Shown here in pieces: positions 47,970 to 61,055 of a DNA stretch of 64,000 nt. Origin of the DNA: Agroathelia rolfsii. Its lineage: Eukaryota > Basidiomycota > Agaricomycetes > Amylocorticiales > Amylocorticiaceae. The stretch covers positions 1,089,001 through 1,153,000 of the forward strand of contig JABRWF010000005.1 of NCBI GenBank assembly GCA_018343915.1. The letters are read 5' to 3'. Made by a program: the position numbers and the translations under genes. The notes under the pieces are model-generated. The model saw nothing but the letters and a program-made list of their open reading frames with translations, was not told where the DNA came from and ran no database searches. Position 1 is the first letter of the stretch; each line of letters opens with the position of its first letter.

Positions 47970-48887
47970 CCTATCGATCTGCCGTCGTCAGTGAAATAAG
48001 CTATGGGCCTGAAGTCGATCCATCCAGATATTACGAATAAAGCATAGGCGGTCCAGACTCCGTTCCTCGGCAGCTTATGCCTGTACTATACATCTCTAAT
48101 TAAAATATAGCTAAAAGGTTGTGCATATTCATGAGTCTAAATACTTTTAGTGATCCCTCGGGCGACTCGAGGGGAGCCAGTCTACTGAAGACTGAGAAGC
48201 TTCACTCCATAGATCCCAGTTGAAATAATGAAAGGAGAACGCTTCTACCGAGCAGATACATACACAACTCGAAGAAGCCGAGCGCTTTTTCATAAACAAT
48301 GGTGAGCATATTTCCGATTCAGTCGTTGTAACTGAAAACAGTAACGACTCACAGTCGCAATTAAGGGATGTTACTAGTATTCAGAGTTGAAAGCCCTTAA
48401 CTTTTTCCAAAGAAGAAAATACTGATCTATTGAAGTACGTAGGATGGAAAGAGTCCAAGCATTCAAGTTATAATAATAAAGTTGTTGGTCAACCTAAAAT
48501 TGTTCAAGTTGTTGGCTGCAAATAGCTAGGCCATCAATACGTCGTGAATTGACCTTAGTCAGCCTCAGCCACCTTTTGCTGCCACATACCAACAACGGTT
48601 CGGAGCATTTCAAGTTAGCAATTGTGTAGTGGCTAATACCGCTCATCCAAACTCAACATTAAAAGCTACATACAATTTACAGACTTGTCTGGTCACCCGT
48701 GTGTGATTTTGTCAAGCGAGCCAGCGAGCCAGCCAGAATCAATATAAAAAGCAAGATAAAATTCCGCTTGTCATCATACTTGGTCGCGGTACGCCGACAA
48801 ACGAATACAGTACAAACTCGACACACAGCCGTGTCGCCGAATCCGATTCCGAGCTTGCGAGGTTGAGAATTCGGCATTGGGAGGCCG

Positions 48888-49274
48888 GAAGCCTCAGGCT
48901 TCAGACTCCGCTATGCGGAGTTTGCCCCCACAGCTCAGCTGCTGCACAGTTTGCGGCTTGTTCTCTGACAGCTAAGACATAGCGCATACAGTCAGCATTG
49001 AGTTGTGCTCGACTCGCCCACCTCCCCTAGTGGGTGCACTAGCGCAGGCAGTTGGTCATGGGGGTGTCGAGATACCTTCTCGATGCTCCATACCTTCTCG
49101 CCTGCAGCTCGAGCGGTGCCTGCCGGGATAGCCGGGCCAAGTCCGCCGGCTACACCGGCAGCACCTCTCCACCTCCAACCTCTGTCTTCACACTGTTTTT
49201 CTTGCCGTTGCAGCGCCGGCCTGACCTCCATTCTAAATACCATGTCACGCTACGCGTGACTGTGACTACGTCAC
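48888..49274. repeat. Cluster of short perfect hairpins in a GC-rich block
   Basis: Seen directly: GAAGCCT-C-AGGCTTC (48888-48902), ACTCCGC-TAT-GCGGAGT (48905-48921), GTCACGC-TAC-GCGTGAC (49244-49260) and GTGAC-TAC-GTCAC (49262-49274). The last two share the loop TAC. They may be parts of a decayed repeat such as a solo LTR; no termini could be defined. Confidence 0.5.
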
Positions 49275-49617
49275 ACATACTCCGTAGCTGTGGATTGCTA
49301 TGGACTTGAATCTGTGAACATGCTTCCACCACCAGGCCCTCGCCACAGCTTCACGTCGACTTCGACGCTGAATGCACAGTTGTCATCAGCTCCTACGAAG
49401 AAAACATATATATCTGCTTGTGCGCGACGACAATATGCATTTAATACTAATGGAGTACTTCTATACGCAATCAACTCAATTCGCATATCTGGGCTGTGTA
49501 CACCAAATACCGACGGCCACGCCACAACAACGAGGTTTTATATCCACGTGTAGTATCATCCATTACATCGTGGAACAGAAACATTTGTTGCCCGTGTGGA
49601 ATATGATATCAAGTGAC

Positions 49618-49619
<2 letters not shown>

Positions 49620-49653
<34 letters not shown>
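49620..49653. repeat. TAA trinucleotide microsatellite
   Basis: About eleven tandem TAA units. Confidence 0.9.
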
Positions 49654-49657
<4 letters not shown>

Positions 49658-52600
49658 ACACAGCAAGTGATTGTCGAATGCATAGTATACAGCGTTTCTG
49701 GGGTCTCCATCACTGGCGGCGGTACTCTTGCACAAGTGAATATGAACAGACCAAGGGGCTTCGCTATGTAAACGGAAAATTATGAAGGCCAATCAACTTG
49801 ATCGTTGCTCCTGCTTCTTATCTCTTCGCTGTATTCTTGTGAATACTGTGTGGTATGAGATACGGTTGCTTGGTTCTCGTTCCTTCAATACATTGTTACA
49901 CGTCAAAATTCGTCCTAAAATAGTGTATCCACCTCGGATGTCTTCTTTCTCCACCCTCCATCTAACCTGTGCTTCATTTTAGAGCTACAAGGCAGCCCCC
50001 TCGGGGATGGCCAACCTGTATGTATGAATGGTGGATTTGCACGATCTCATTTAATCCCAGCTGTGCAAGCCAAACGACTCAGGGTCTGGAATATTCGTTG
50101 GTGAGGGGATCGATTCTAGAAGCAATGAGCGTTCTGGGGTTTCCTCTTAAAATGCTTTTACTCTCAAGTAATCTGTAAGATGCCGTTGTATAGAGGAAAC
50201 AATTAGTGCACCTTGGATAAATGAACCCCCTGAGAGACAATGCATTGTGAGCTAGTAAAATTCCTTAAATGTAAATGCTGACCCTGCACACAATCATCTC
50301 AATAGAGCGACGCAACTATTGAATGTATCACAGATCTTACATCATTCTAGTCATGTATAACGACGGAAACTATCTAATCCAAATATGGATGTTTCAACTC
50401 TACGATGATGCATTCTGTCAATTTTTATTATCGGTCATGAACGCTGAATCTGTGGCACGGTTCCATGGGTTACACGAGACTAAAATTGAGGCGTATGGGT
50501 ATGGATCTGCCATCCAACGTTGACATGAATGCGCGTCTTGCACAGCAAATATTAGGGTCACATCATCTCCCGCGGCAGAACAAGAATGATAATTGCATTT
50601 TACAAGGCAAGAGTTTAGGACGTAACTAACGCTCTAGCAGCTCACCCACGGCCGGCAGCAGTAGCATCGTCTCAAAGGATTTTGTACCTATCAAATTCAG
50701 TGTGGGCACTGGATCACCATCTGATAGAATGCGAGAAACAAGTGCCAAGGACATACAAGACTGGTATTCTATCGCAAGTTCACCGAATAGCAAAGAATTT
50801 TATTTGGGAGAAGAGCAAATATGCGATGATTCCTATTCCTAGGGTAACCTTGACAACTCCCATATTCGTCGCTCGCCCGGGCCCGTAGATATCGGTTGAG
50901 AATCTCAGAACCATCGCTCATGAGTCTGATGGCGTTGAATTGCATGCAGTCGTAAGACAGGTGCTGCATAGAGTCTAACAGATAAATGATGGGAACTACA
51001 ATCATCAGCTTCTCAAGAATGCAGCAGGGAAACTGTGACTATTGCTACAAGGCTCCTGAGCTTACGCCGCGGAGCAAGGTCAGTGAACTGGATGTGCGCA
51101 TATTATGTGCTGGAAAATAAATAGACTTGAAAATACCCATTGTTAGTTTCATGAGTGCGGTGGGGCAATGTCCCTTGAATGTCATCAGCGTGAGAGGATG
51201 CGTGTATGCGCTCTGATAAGTAGCCACGGAGTTCATAACACACATTACCATAGAGGGCTGACAATGGACGGGCGCATATTAAGCCCAGGTGGACCTTACA
51301 TGTAACCGCCTCTGCCCCTCATGCAGCCGACAGGAGATATTAATGGCCGGGAATGGAAGAATGCCGTGTCCGGAAGGCGGCTCGGGTTGATCAAACTTAA
51401 GTTTTTTTCTTTACTTTGCGTCTTTCTTGACGTGACCATGCTGACTATTCAGGGGAAAAAGTTCGAGTTTTTGCTGGCCGGCGGACGTTGACTAGTTCAC
51501 TGTTCACTTATCACACAAAAGAAAATAACACTGCTGGAGACCTTGTTCCCATGTGGGAAATCGTGAAGCTTTTGCTCTACGCCGCCAATTCGACGACATC
51601 TTTTTCGCCTTCTTCTGACGGCTGGTTTAGAAAGCGAATTTGGGTCACGCACAGGTGCGCAGCTTCTTGCGAGCTAGCAAATCTTCTACTCCACTTGATA
51701 AAGCGGTACGTACCATGCACACGTGATGAGAATGGGTCGACGTCATTGGCTTAATCCGTATGATCGTTTGATTTGGGCCCTTATCTTCTATTCCATCACA
51801 ACGTACTCTGGGAAATCATGATGATGAATAAATGCGATATTCTGCGATTTGAAAGAAGTTATGACTAGAAAGATAAGACATTTGTAATTCCCCCCAAAAA
51901 ACAATTTATGGTTTATCATTACTGATTGATGAATGAGTTGGTAGTCATCTATGTAGGATTAATAAATACTTTAAAGACAAGAATAAATATAGGTTTGATT
52001 ATAGAGCACATGAGCGGCTGATCCAACAAGGCGACACGCTAATGATTGAGGAAAACTCAAGCTTGTATCTCTCTTTCTTGACGGCAGGCCCGGAGCACCG
52101 GATGCTAGCAAATAGATGGAGCGGATGATAGTGACCGACAGCGCTCACACATGCTCATGTCAGTTGATTGAGGATACTATATCCCATGAAAAGGGCGTAC
52201 CGCCGCCACTAACCAGAAAAGTGGAAGTGCTGCGAGAAACCAGTGATAAGATGTCAGATCGTTCGAATCGGTAATTTTTCCAAATTCTTCGTTATTTGTC
52301 GAGCTGCTCTGGCCAGGGGGAGTGGTGCATCAGATGATTGTGGCTTTGAGAGACTGGCACCGCCGTCGGGTGACGACCGAACGGGTGATCATCGCAGCAA
52401 CAGTAATCTACAACGATGTCTTTTTTAGGCCAAAATTTGGAAAAATGTCGCTGGACGGAACGGGTCCGGCCGCCATCAGGGCGCATGTCTGAGAGCCGAG
52501 TTAGGAATAGAAAGCGATAGTAAAGGTCTCGGTATATTATGACGCCACCGATAAGAGATTTCCAAGATAATCAGTTATTTACTAGCACTCAAAATTGTGG

Positions 52601-54213
52601 TGTCAGTAGCAGAGCCTGATTTGGAGTGCTTGTATGACTTTTTGTTAGTAGGTAGTATTTGCACACCACTATGGTAACAGGAGTTGAAGCAGAAGCTGGA
52701 ATGACGAACGAATCCATAAGCAGGTGATGGCGCGACCCAAGTTCCGAGTCACTGGCAGCCACTGCACTGTGGGGCACTGGCAACAACCACCGTTCCTGAG
52801 TGATAAGCAAGTTTCTTTTGATATATCACATTGACAGAGAAGGCCCATAGAAACTTGTAGTGTTGTAAACGAACAAGGTAGCGAATGGTAAACACAAGCG
52901 CCCTTAAGTGAATTGAAGCGATTGATGAAGTTGAATGAAACCGTCCTGCGTACGCGGGCCGTAACGCGTACCAGTTGCGCTGTAGGCAAAATACTTCCGA
53001 CAGTTCGTTAACACTTACCAACGCTGCGCTGAAGCTTCAAGTCGAAGAATGAAACCACTTATAGCTTGCAGAGCCTCCTGAGAACAATATCGCACTGCCA
53101 GCTAGTACTTTGCAAGACACGTGTAACAACTTTGCTAGCAGCACGGGGGAACTTCGTGGGTCGGAAACGGCCGCCGTCATACTAGTTCAGTTCAGGTTGC
53201 TAGGTGGGTGTGCATGGCATAGACTTCAGGCATGCAGTTCACGAGAATCTGACAAGCGCAGTTGCAGTGATAAGCGGATCAGCCTCAAAACATGAATATA
53301 GCAATAACTCGTTCTCCCACTGAGTATTATAGTACCAGGCCATGCCACTGGCAACGCCAAAAATGATTTGCTCTCTCAATTTCAAGTCGCTAGGCGGTGA
53401 CAACCGTCTCTTGCATGACCATAGGCCCAATTATTTCATGGGTGGAAGGTAAGCAGACATGTGCGGCCTTGCGGCAGACCACTCGGAGAGAACGGTGCTT
53501 TTGCGCTTTGCATGTCTGCCTCGAGGCTGATCACGTGTGGCTCCTGCAACCACGTTTTCCTCACAAAATCCCTGCCTCGAGTCGCTGTCGAAGATGACGA
53601 AAATCTACACGAGGCATGGTCAGATTCTGCCATGAATCACTAGCGAGGTATGCATGGCATACAATGTACGCTATTAGGATGGGCATATACATTGTTCACC
53701 ACCGAGGTCATCGCACCACCTTTTTTCAATTTTTTTTGTGCTTGTCTTCCGTGACGCTCCGCCCGACCATCACCCGCACGAATATTCAAACGAAGCCCCC
53801 GGTCGGCAAACTTTAGGTGATTTTACACTTCCGGAAAGAGATACCGATATTGACAAATATTGACAAATGTGTCGCTCTCGGGACAGTGTCTTAATCCACC
53901 CGCCCTGACCTTGGCGAGAGCGGAGTCAGCATTCTATGAGAATTTGACTCGCATTTAGATCCAATGACAGGAGCTAGACCTCTCTTCATCTCCCAGCTGG
54001 TGAGCGAGAAAGAACAAAAATAAAATAAAATAAATCATGTAGGACAATCACGGACAGGCGGCACCGCGGATTCAGTCGGAAGATTCTAGTCGAGAGGAGA
54101 AATACGATGGCTTGTTTTCCGGATCCCTGAAACACTCACCGTCAAATGCAGTGGTGAGAAGAATGTGCTATTATTTTCATTGCATTTTAAGGCCAATTAA
54201 GCATGGTTTGTTA

Positions 54214-54798
54214 TTAGGGCGGTGTGAGGTGGAATCCAGATGTTCTATGTTCGTTGTGCAGTTGCCAGACATGGCAGTAATTGCCATCGGCATGGCAGGC
54301 ATCTTCATCCGGATCCGATAATGGATGCAGAACTTGTGCCAATATCTGAAAGCCAAGCAAACTGATACAAGGCTGGCTATACCTGGCTCTTAGATCACGC
54401 ATCTCTTCGACGACACAACGGCACATGGCTACTGAACCTTTTTTCTGTAAATCAGCAGACTGCGGCCTGTTGATGCTGTCCGCTCGAATTTCTGGCCGAC
54501 CCAGCCACAATGTGTTAATATCGCGTAGCGAAACTGCGCTATGGCACGACAAGGGACCTCCATTCCAATCATTAACAAGGAGGGTGTCTAAATGCCCTTG
54601 ACTCGACAATAGCAGCCCTCTAGCGTAATGGTACCAGACCCAAGATCCAGGGCCCGATAGGCTAGGCGGACAGCCGGAACTGATCTGTGATTTCGGAAGC
54701 AACCAGTAGCCCTTCACGCGGAGATCGAGAAGTGGCCGGACGCCTACCTGGAATGGGAATGTCGGACGAACCCAGGCAATCGAACTGCTGGTTCTCAT
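54214..54798 (-). CDS. Hypothetical open reading frame, 194 codons
   Basis: A single uninterrupted minus-strand frame from an ATG at 54798, starting MRTSSSIAWVRP. It is the longest open frame in the window that is neither part of a recognised gene nor an antisense shadow of one. It has no signal peptide, membrane helix or known motif. Cys and His are scattered, not patterned. It is divergent from the HMG-box gene, whose TATA box lies nine bases from its start, which argues against it. It may be chance. Confidence 0.22.
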   Translation of the reverse strand: MRTSSSIAWVRPTFPFQVGVRPLLDLRVKGYWLLPKSQISSGCPPSLSGPGSWVWYHYARGLLLSSQGHLDTLLVNDWNGGPLSCHSAVSLRDINTLWLGRPEIRADSINRPQSADLQKKGSVAMCRCVVEEMRDLRARYSQPCISLLGFQILAQVLHPLSDPDEDACHADGNYCHVWQLHNEHRTSGFHLTPP

Positions 54799-54806
54799 CG
54801 ACCTTG

Positions 54807-54813
54807 TATAAAT
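54807..54813 (+). promoter_or_regulatory. TATA box of the HMG-box gene
   Basis: TATAAAT lies 145 bases upstream of the HMG-box start codon. A C/T-rich stretch at 54840-54900 follows. Confidence 0.45.
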
Positions 54814-54951
54814 CTAACGCATTCGTCCGCATGATATATCCTTTCTTGCCATACTCGTTTCCTCCCCGACCACCCTAGCCTTTGCGAGAGACTCCTCCCG
54901 CCGTCGAGAGATATCCCATCGTCCAGCAACATTGTCCTATGAGCAATTACC

Positions 54952-56538
54952 ATGCCTGCCTTAAGGACCAAGCGGACCGTAAAACGAGAATCGAGCCTTG
55001 AAGGTGGGTCTTATCGGCAAAACAATGTGTCTTGGGCCACGCTGTGATGCTAATACCTCCTTGCGTTAGGTGCTCAACTTAACTGGGAAACACCAGCCCC
55101 ATCGTCCTCGTCCCCGAGTAGGGGCATTGCGTTTGCCACTAACCTCACCCCAGTCACCTTCAACGATCCCCCTGCCTCTGACGAGGCAGACTCACAACAG
55201 CCCATTCGTTTTGAGTCATTTCTTTTCCCCCCAAAGGAGGAGGGTAAGGACGTCACTCCCTCAACTCCTAGAAAGGCAGGCCACAGCAAGAAGAAGCCTG
55301 ATAACCACATCCCACGTCCCCCAAATGCGTTCATCCTCTTTCGCTCCTCCTTCATCAAGTCTCAGCATGTATCCTCCGATGTTGAGACTAACCATAGTAC
55401 ACTATCAAAGATCATCGGCTTGACATGGCAGAACCTCCCGCCTGATGAGCGCAGCGTCTGGCACGCAAAGGCTCGTACTGCTCTTGCCGATCATCGCAAG
55501 CGCTTTCCGGAGTACACTTTCCGCCCCGCTCACAACAAGAAAGCGGCAAGCAGTGGCTCTGGAGATAAACCTGAGAAGCGCAAGGTACGAGAGGTTGGAC
55601 CGAAAGACCTTAAGCGTTGTCAAAAAATTGCCGAGCTGCTCGTAGAGGGCCTTAAAGGTGAAGAACTCGATGCCGCCATACAAGAGTTTGACAAGACACA
55701 CGTACCGGAGGTTGTTACACGATTTGAGACGCCACTGACTGCTCGAGCATACCGACGGTCATCATCTGTTTCTATCGTCGAGGCCGAGAACGATCGCGAG
55801 CGCAAGAATTCGATAGTATCCGCCGCCATTCGGCACGCACGCTCGTCCAGCTCAGGGCCTTCTCAAAATTCGGCCTCCACGTCGAATGACTTGCCTCCTT
55901 TACAACCTGCGTTCGATCCACTAACTTATTCTGGTCCATCATCCGCTGTTGATCCATTTTCTACATTCTCGATGTCGGAACCATCAATCGTAAGCTCCTC
56001 GTTCTTCATTCTCATTGTCTGACAATAACTTGTGCACATATAGGACTTTTCCTCATTCTCCTTCGACCAACCATCGTCGTCTTGCTTCTCTGAGGCTGCA
56101 TGTTCCCCCCTAGTTGATTACTGTCTTGATCCGACAAGCCCTTCAACTAAGCATTTCCATGCCGACGAATGGTCTCCATCGACGACACCTTATCCGACAA
56201 CACCCACCGATCCCTCATCTGTTAGCTTTGCGGGGACGATGTCCTATCAAGTACCTCCTGCCCAATTAGATGAGTTCTGGGACTTGCCTCCTCTTGTCGA
56301 CTATCCTGTTCCGGCCGAGTCACACCCTCTATCACATCCTTTCAATGGCGACAGTTGCATGCCCATCCACAACTCGGATCCATACACGTTTGACTGTCAG
56401 GCTCTGGGTCCAGCTCCAGCTTATAGTACTTATTCGAGTTCTGACTCGGGCACATGCTTCAAGCAACAGAATATGGGTGTACCGCACTTGAATGTAAATT
56501 TTTCATTTATTCCAGCGATGTCACCTTACGGTGCATGA
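54952..56538 (+). CDS. HMG-box transcription factor (MATA_HMG type)
   Basis: Three exons: 54952-55003, 55070-55989 and 56044-56538, giving 488 residues. A sequence-specific HMG box spans about 97-167: IPRPPNAFILFRSSF, then STLSKIIGLTWQNLPPDERS and HRKRFPEYTFRP. The RPPNAFILFR start and the TW..L..DER core are typical of fungal SOX-like/mating-type-related HMG proteins that bend DNA in the minor groove. A basic region follows (KKAASS, KPEKRKVREVGPKDLKR). The rest is Ser/Pro-rich and likely disordered, possibly an activation region. Such factors regulate mating, development or hypoxia genes. No pheromone, receptor or homeodomain gene is nearby, so I do not call it a mating-type locus gene. Confidence 0.9.
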
Positions 56539-59500
56539 TCTGGTTGGACTGGCGACATCATTATCCCACTCGCGTTTCTTGTTTATTCTCTTGATACCGG
56601 CGGCCTTATCATACTCATGACTTCTATCCTCTCGACTGCGTCCTCACCTTTCCGATCCCGACCTCTACATCTATTCGCACACACCAGCAGCCGACTTTCA
56701 TACCGACTCTCCGCTCATATTTGTCTTAATCCACCATACACGCTCCTTAAATCCCGTCTTTACAGCTTCTTGATTAAATTCATTGCGTATTTTATGCCCC
56801 CCCCCCACACACACACCACATGCCTTTACTCCGCATTGCGCCTCCCCACTTCTTCTCTTCTCCATCACCTGCCTGCCGTGCGCTTATGGTGACTGTTGTA
56901 TTATAGCCCTGTCATCCTCTATTGTTGTCCTTATCCATCCCAACCCCCACTGCGCTTTTAGTCGCTTTTCTTGTTGTACTCGAGACTGAACTGACGTCAA
57001 ATTTCCTCTGTTTTTGCTTTACCTGTTGTAGGATGGACGGATAAATCCCTTTGTAGATCCCCCCCCCCAATCCAACTTTCGTCATTCCTTTCATAATTAA
57101 CACCCCCAAATACTGTTTTTTTTTCTTCATATCTGTATTAGTACGACACATGACCTATTACGTGAATCTACGCTTACGCCAGACTATATATGCGGACCCA
57201 GAGTCCGCTAGCTAGTCCGACGAGCATGAGCTGGCAAACTATAGCTAGTCATATCACGGCATCCATCTAAATGTCCCTCCCAAAGGGTGTTTCCAAGAGC
57301 CGATCCGTAAAAAAAAAAAAAAAAAAAAAAGGTCCTCCACTTTCTCTGACCGCCCGGCCGTGCGCGATCACCGGCCGGAGGGAGAGATGGGGGGCCAGTG
57401 GTTCATCCACAATCCACGAGGCACGCATGCATTAGTCCGGCCCCGCCGGGATTAAAAGGAAAAAAATAGAAGATAGATAGAGAAAAAGGAATTTTCATTA
57501 AAAAGAATGGATCTCGTCTACGTGTGTCTAGGTGGCTACGGGCCAGGCCGGGTAGGATTAGGGGGGCTCCATAATCACGATCATCAAAAAAGCGTCCGGG
57601 AGACTGACAGCCTGATTGCCTTCATTCTTCGATAAGCATACACGCGCGGCATCAAATTAGGCCGTTGATTCCTAATTTAAAGACAAAGATAAATAAATAA
57701 AAGTCACATGTTTGCTGTTTGTGCGTGGCGTGCATGTTTGAGGCTGTGTATAAGGATCAGATGCTGTGGACCAGGACGCAGCAAGAGCGCTGAGCAGGTC
57801 GAGGCGGTGGGAGAGGGCGCTGTATATGCGACTGATGCAGATGTGCCGGCGTGAACTCTGAAAGTGTGCCGGTGTCACTTATGATCTGGGATATCTGATG
57901 GCGCGCACGCAATTCATAAGCACCTGCTAAAATCCATCCTTCTGGCGCGTGGTCAGAGCTGATGTTGATATGTGATGATGTGCTGAGGGCCGAGGGTGGG
58001 CGGCGCTAGGGGTCTAATTAGGTCATAAGATCACGAGAACGCTGCCAATTCCCCATTGTCGATCTAAAAGGGAGAAATTCAATTTAGAGGGTTAATTTAA
58101 TTGATCCACGTGTAGATATGGAAGGTATGGGCCATGGGCATCCACGGTGTGATGAGATTGTATGTGAAAGGAAAAACAGTAAGAAAAAAGCGAAAAAGAA
58201 AAAGAGAATAAAGGTCAGGGAATCCTAATTACGGCACAATACGGTAGAAAGATATTTGATGAATCGATGTTCTGATGTGAAGGATGCTTGGCGTCGCCTA
58301 GTCTGATGTCGTCCGAGGAGACTGACTAACCTCCAGAGGAATCGATGACGCGGTATGTGGCTCATAGCTGCGGGTTTTGTACGAGCACAGATAACAATTG
58401 AGAGAGCACTGCAAGATACAAAGAAAGCTGCCCGAGCAGGCAAGCGACGCCGCGGAACATACTGGGGGAAAAAATCATCAGGTCAGTGTTCAGTTAGAGC
58501 TCCTAAGCATGCTGACAAGTCGGCATGGGTAGTCCCGTGCTCGGGGTCAATGACTATTGGTATCACCAGTAGGGCATGCCCTTGACCCAGGTTGCTGGAA
58601 AACTAGATACCGTGCCCATGCAGTTGGGGCCATTTGAGGAACATAATCTGTCAGTCGATGGGATCCTGATATCAGCCACATAGACCACATGAGCACGACT
58701 GCGCCAGCACCTCCTTCGTCCCCTCTCCCCCCCCCCCACCCCTCCTTGGGTCTTCGGAACGGGAGCTGCACTCGTGTGAGAAAAGAGTATCCGACTTCCA
58801 TTCTATTCTTAATTGTTTCCCTCAGGGCCGATAACTAACCGTGCGAGAAACAGAAAAGACGGTGATGTTCTGATGATACGGCGAATAAACTCGACAAGGT
58901 AGAGAGAATTGGTAATATTCATCACTTGAACTGAATAGGAGATATTGTATCGGCGGATGTTATACAAATTTAAGGTGCCGAGGTCACGTTTTCGAGCAGC
59001 AAACCCTAGAGGATAGAAGTGGTCAACAAGGTTGGATGCAAGAGTGGGAGGCGATACTGATATTGTCATGGATCATGATGCGCACCTCTGCCAGGTTCCA
59101 ATGAAGGCTCATCATTGTTATGATGGTCAAGTGCAGGTGCAAACAAATTCTTGCCAATGCAAACGGAGGCAGTAATAGCAATATAATTTATGTTCTCAGC
59201 GACGATTATTGAAGAGACAAAGCCTGTGGTGGAACCCCATTCCAGTCAGATCATTTTCTGAGTTGCGTCCCCAGTCTGGAGTGATACATCGCCAACGAGA
59301 GCTCAGAACAGGGAAATGGGATAGACAGATGGGGCAGAAATCAGATCAATACAAAGTTCCAGCAGGGTTTTATACGCCCTCGCTTCGGTGTTGCACAGGA
59401 GCTTGGTTGGGAGATGGCGAGGAATTGAGGCAGCCCTTTGTAACCGCTTATGGTGAGGATCACGTGACTGTGCGCCTCAGCTTCTTTTTGTGATCCGGCG

Positions 59501-59565
59501 TGCGCGACTACTGCGCCGTTTTCGTCTTTTCCTTTGTCTGTTTTCATATCGCATCAGTGGACAAC
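56539..59565. other. Intergenic, HMG-box gene to RRP46
   Basis: The first 600 bases are C/T-rich 3' flank of the HMG gene, with C runs near 56798, 57060 and 58729. A poly-A run lies at 57309-57330. Open frames up to 99 codons (for example 58355-58585, 59209-59493) show no domain. No gene is supported. Confidence 0.55.
57309..57330. repeat. Poly-A tract of about 22 bases
   Basis: Uninterrupted A run between GATCCGT and GGTCC. It could be slippage or the tail of an old retroposed sequence; no flanking duplication is evident. Confidence 0.8.
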
Positions 59566-60440
59566 ATGGATGTAGTTGCTAGGGAAGATGGAAGACGAAA
59601 TGATCAACCGCGAGTTATATCTATTCAGTATGACGGCTTGGACCGTTCGGATGGATCAGCACGATTTGGCTATGGTGCGTCGATGTTGGGTATTATCAAG
59701 ACGACTGAGCTTACGAGCTCAACATAACCATAGGCGACACAAAAGCATTGGCATCGGTTTCTGGTCCAATTGAAGTACGGCTTGCGGGCGAGCAGGCTTC
59801 ACGGGCCACGTTCGAAGTTCTCGTTCGACCTTTGTCCAACGTTCCCGGGACAGAATCAAAAGCTCTGGCATCGTCTCTCCGACAACTTCTCACGCCATCT
59901 CTCATCCTCACACAAAATCCTCGAACACTGGTGCAACTTGTCGTACAATCTCTTACCCCTTCCCCGATTTCTCCTGCGCGATTCCAACATCCCCTTGTTG
60001 CGGCGATGATTAATGCTTCCACGATTGCATTCGTTAACTCTGCTTCTGTGCCTATGCGAGGCCTTGTATTGGCGTCGTCTGTGGGCCGAAGGTTGCTCGG
60101 AGGCGCTTCGACACTGGTCGTGGATCCAAATGAAGAAGAGACGCACTTACTGGACGGCAGTGCCTGCTTTGCTTACCTCTTCGCATCAGACTTGGGGGAC
60201 TCATCTTCGAATTGTGAACTTGTCTGGTCAGACTTTCAAACGAAGAGCTTCTTTACTGAGGCCGAACTATCATCAGCTCGTGAACTCGCAAAGAACGCAG
60301 CACGACAAACCTGGATCAATGTCAAAGATAGTCTGCCGTTTGCTGGATCCCGTCAGCTATGGACTAGCGCTCCGGACGACATAAGGTCGACTCCCGTATC
60401 CGTTGAAGCGGATGACGATGATGCCAAAATGGAAATATAA
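59566..60440 (+). CDS. RRP46: Exosome complex subunit RRP46 (RNase PH-like)
   Basis: Two exons: 59566-59674 and 59734-60440, giving 271 residues. The RNase PH fold begins around DGSARFGYGDTKALASVSG, where the small-residue DTKALASV strand is diagnostic, followed by GPIEVRLAGEQASRATFEV. Later MINASTIAFVNSASVPMRGL and LLDGSACFAYLFA match the second half of the domain. RRP46 is one of six ring subunits of the RNA exosome, which in fungi is catalytically inactive and supports 3'-5' RNA decay and processing in nucleus and cytoplasm. The C-terminus is acidic (EADDDDAKMEI). The intron (59675-59733) has a GTGCGT donor and joins at the conserved FGYG-DTKA. Confidence 0.92.
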
Positions 60441-61055
60441 AGAAACATGTTCCACCGTATTTTGATTGCCTCGGAGGGCTGAAACGACAAATTCTTGGTG
60501 GTTGAAGTTCACCAAGCTCCGCCCGTCTTTCGAACACCTTCAAAAGGCCAATGCCGGAGCCAATTCAAAATTACTATAGGCTCTATCACGTCTGGCATGC
60601 AACAACGGCCACCAGATCGATTTGTGGTTGATGTTACGAAGGAGATGATAGATGTTTTTGTAACCACAATTCGTTCCATATCCTATACATTATCGTTTCC
60701 CTCGTGGAGCGACAAATTGGGATTCCTATTTGAACCCGGAGCGTAACCTATGAATTATTCATACGCACTTGTCGGTATGTGTTTAGGGTTGTAGGGATAT
60801 GCGAACTGGAATCGATTATTCCACTCCTCTTAACAATTCTTTCTACGAACTCTGCATGATGATACTACAGTCCAAGGATCCTTGAGCTCACGTTCGAATC
60901 TGCTTGAGTCGAATGCGATATGGGATTATACATCTTTGTCCGATCTCGAACAAAAGTCGCTAGCACTACTATAACACAAAATGAAGAATCTATCAACCCT
61001 TTAATGTTTCCGTCAACCTATGACATGAGGTAGGGCGCTTTTTGTGTTGATACGC
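60441..61055. other. Convergent intergenic region
   Basis: Lies between the 3' ends of RRP46 and the UstYa-like gene. An 83-codon frame at 60495-60746 has no recognisable pattern. Confidence 0.55.

Larger units (their letters stand above)
47970..54213. other. Gene-poor region
   Basis: No gene is supported in 6.2 kb. A GC-richer block at about 48880-49290 carries several short hairpins and stands out from AT-rich flanks. Overlapping open frames at 52589-53021 (minus, two frames, 90-106 codons) and 50323-50523 (plus) have no recognised domain or splice continuation. They are probably chance or very decayed. Confidence 0.5.

Noticed and set aside
52589..53021. Two overlapping minus-strand frames of 106 and 90 codons
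   Set aside because: Both frames are open over the same DNA and neither shows a motif; probably chance.
54952..56538. HMG-box gene as part of a mating-type locus
   Set aside because: No pheromone receptor, pheromone precursor or homeodomain gene is nearby, and basidiomycete mating loci are not defined by HMG genes.
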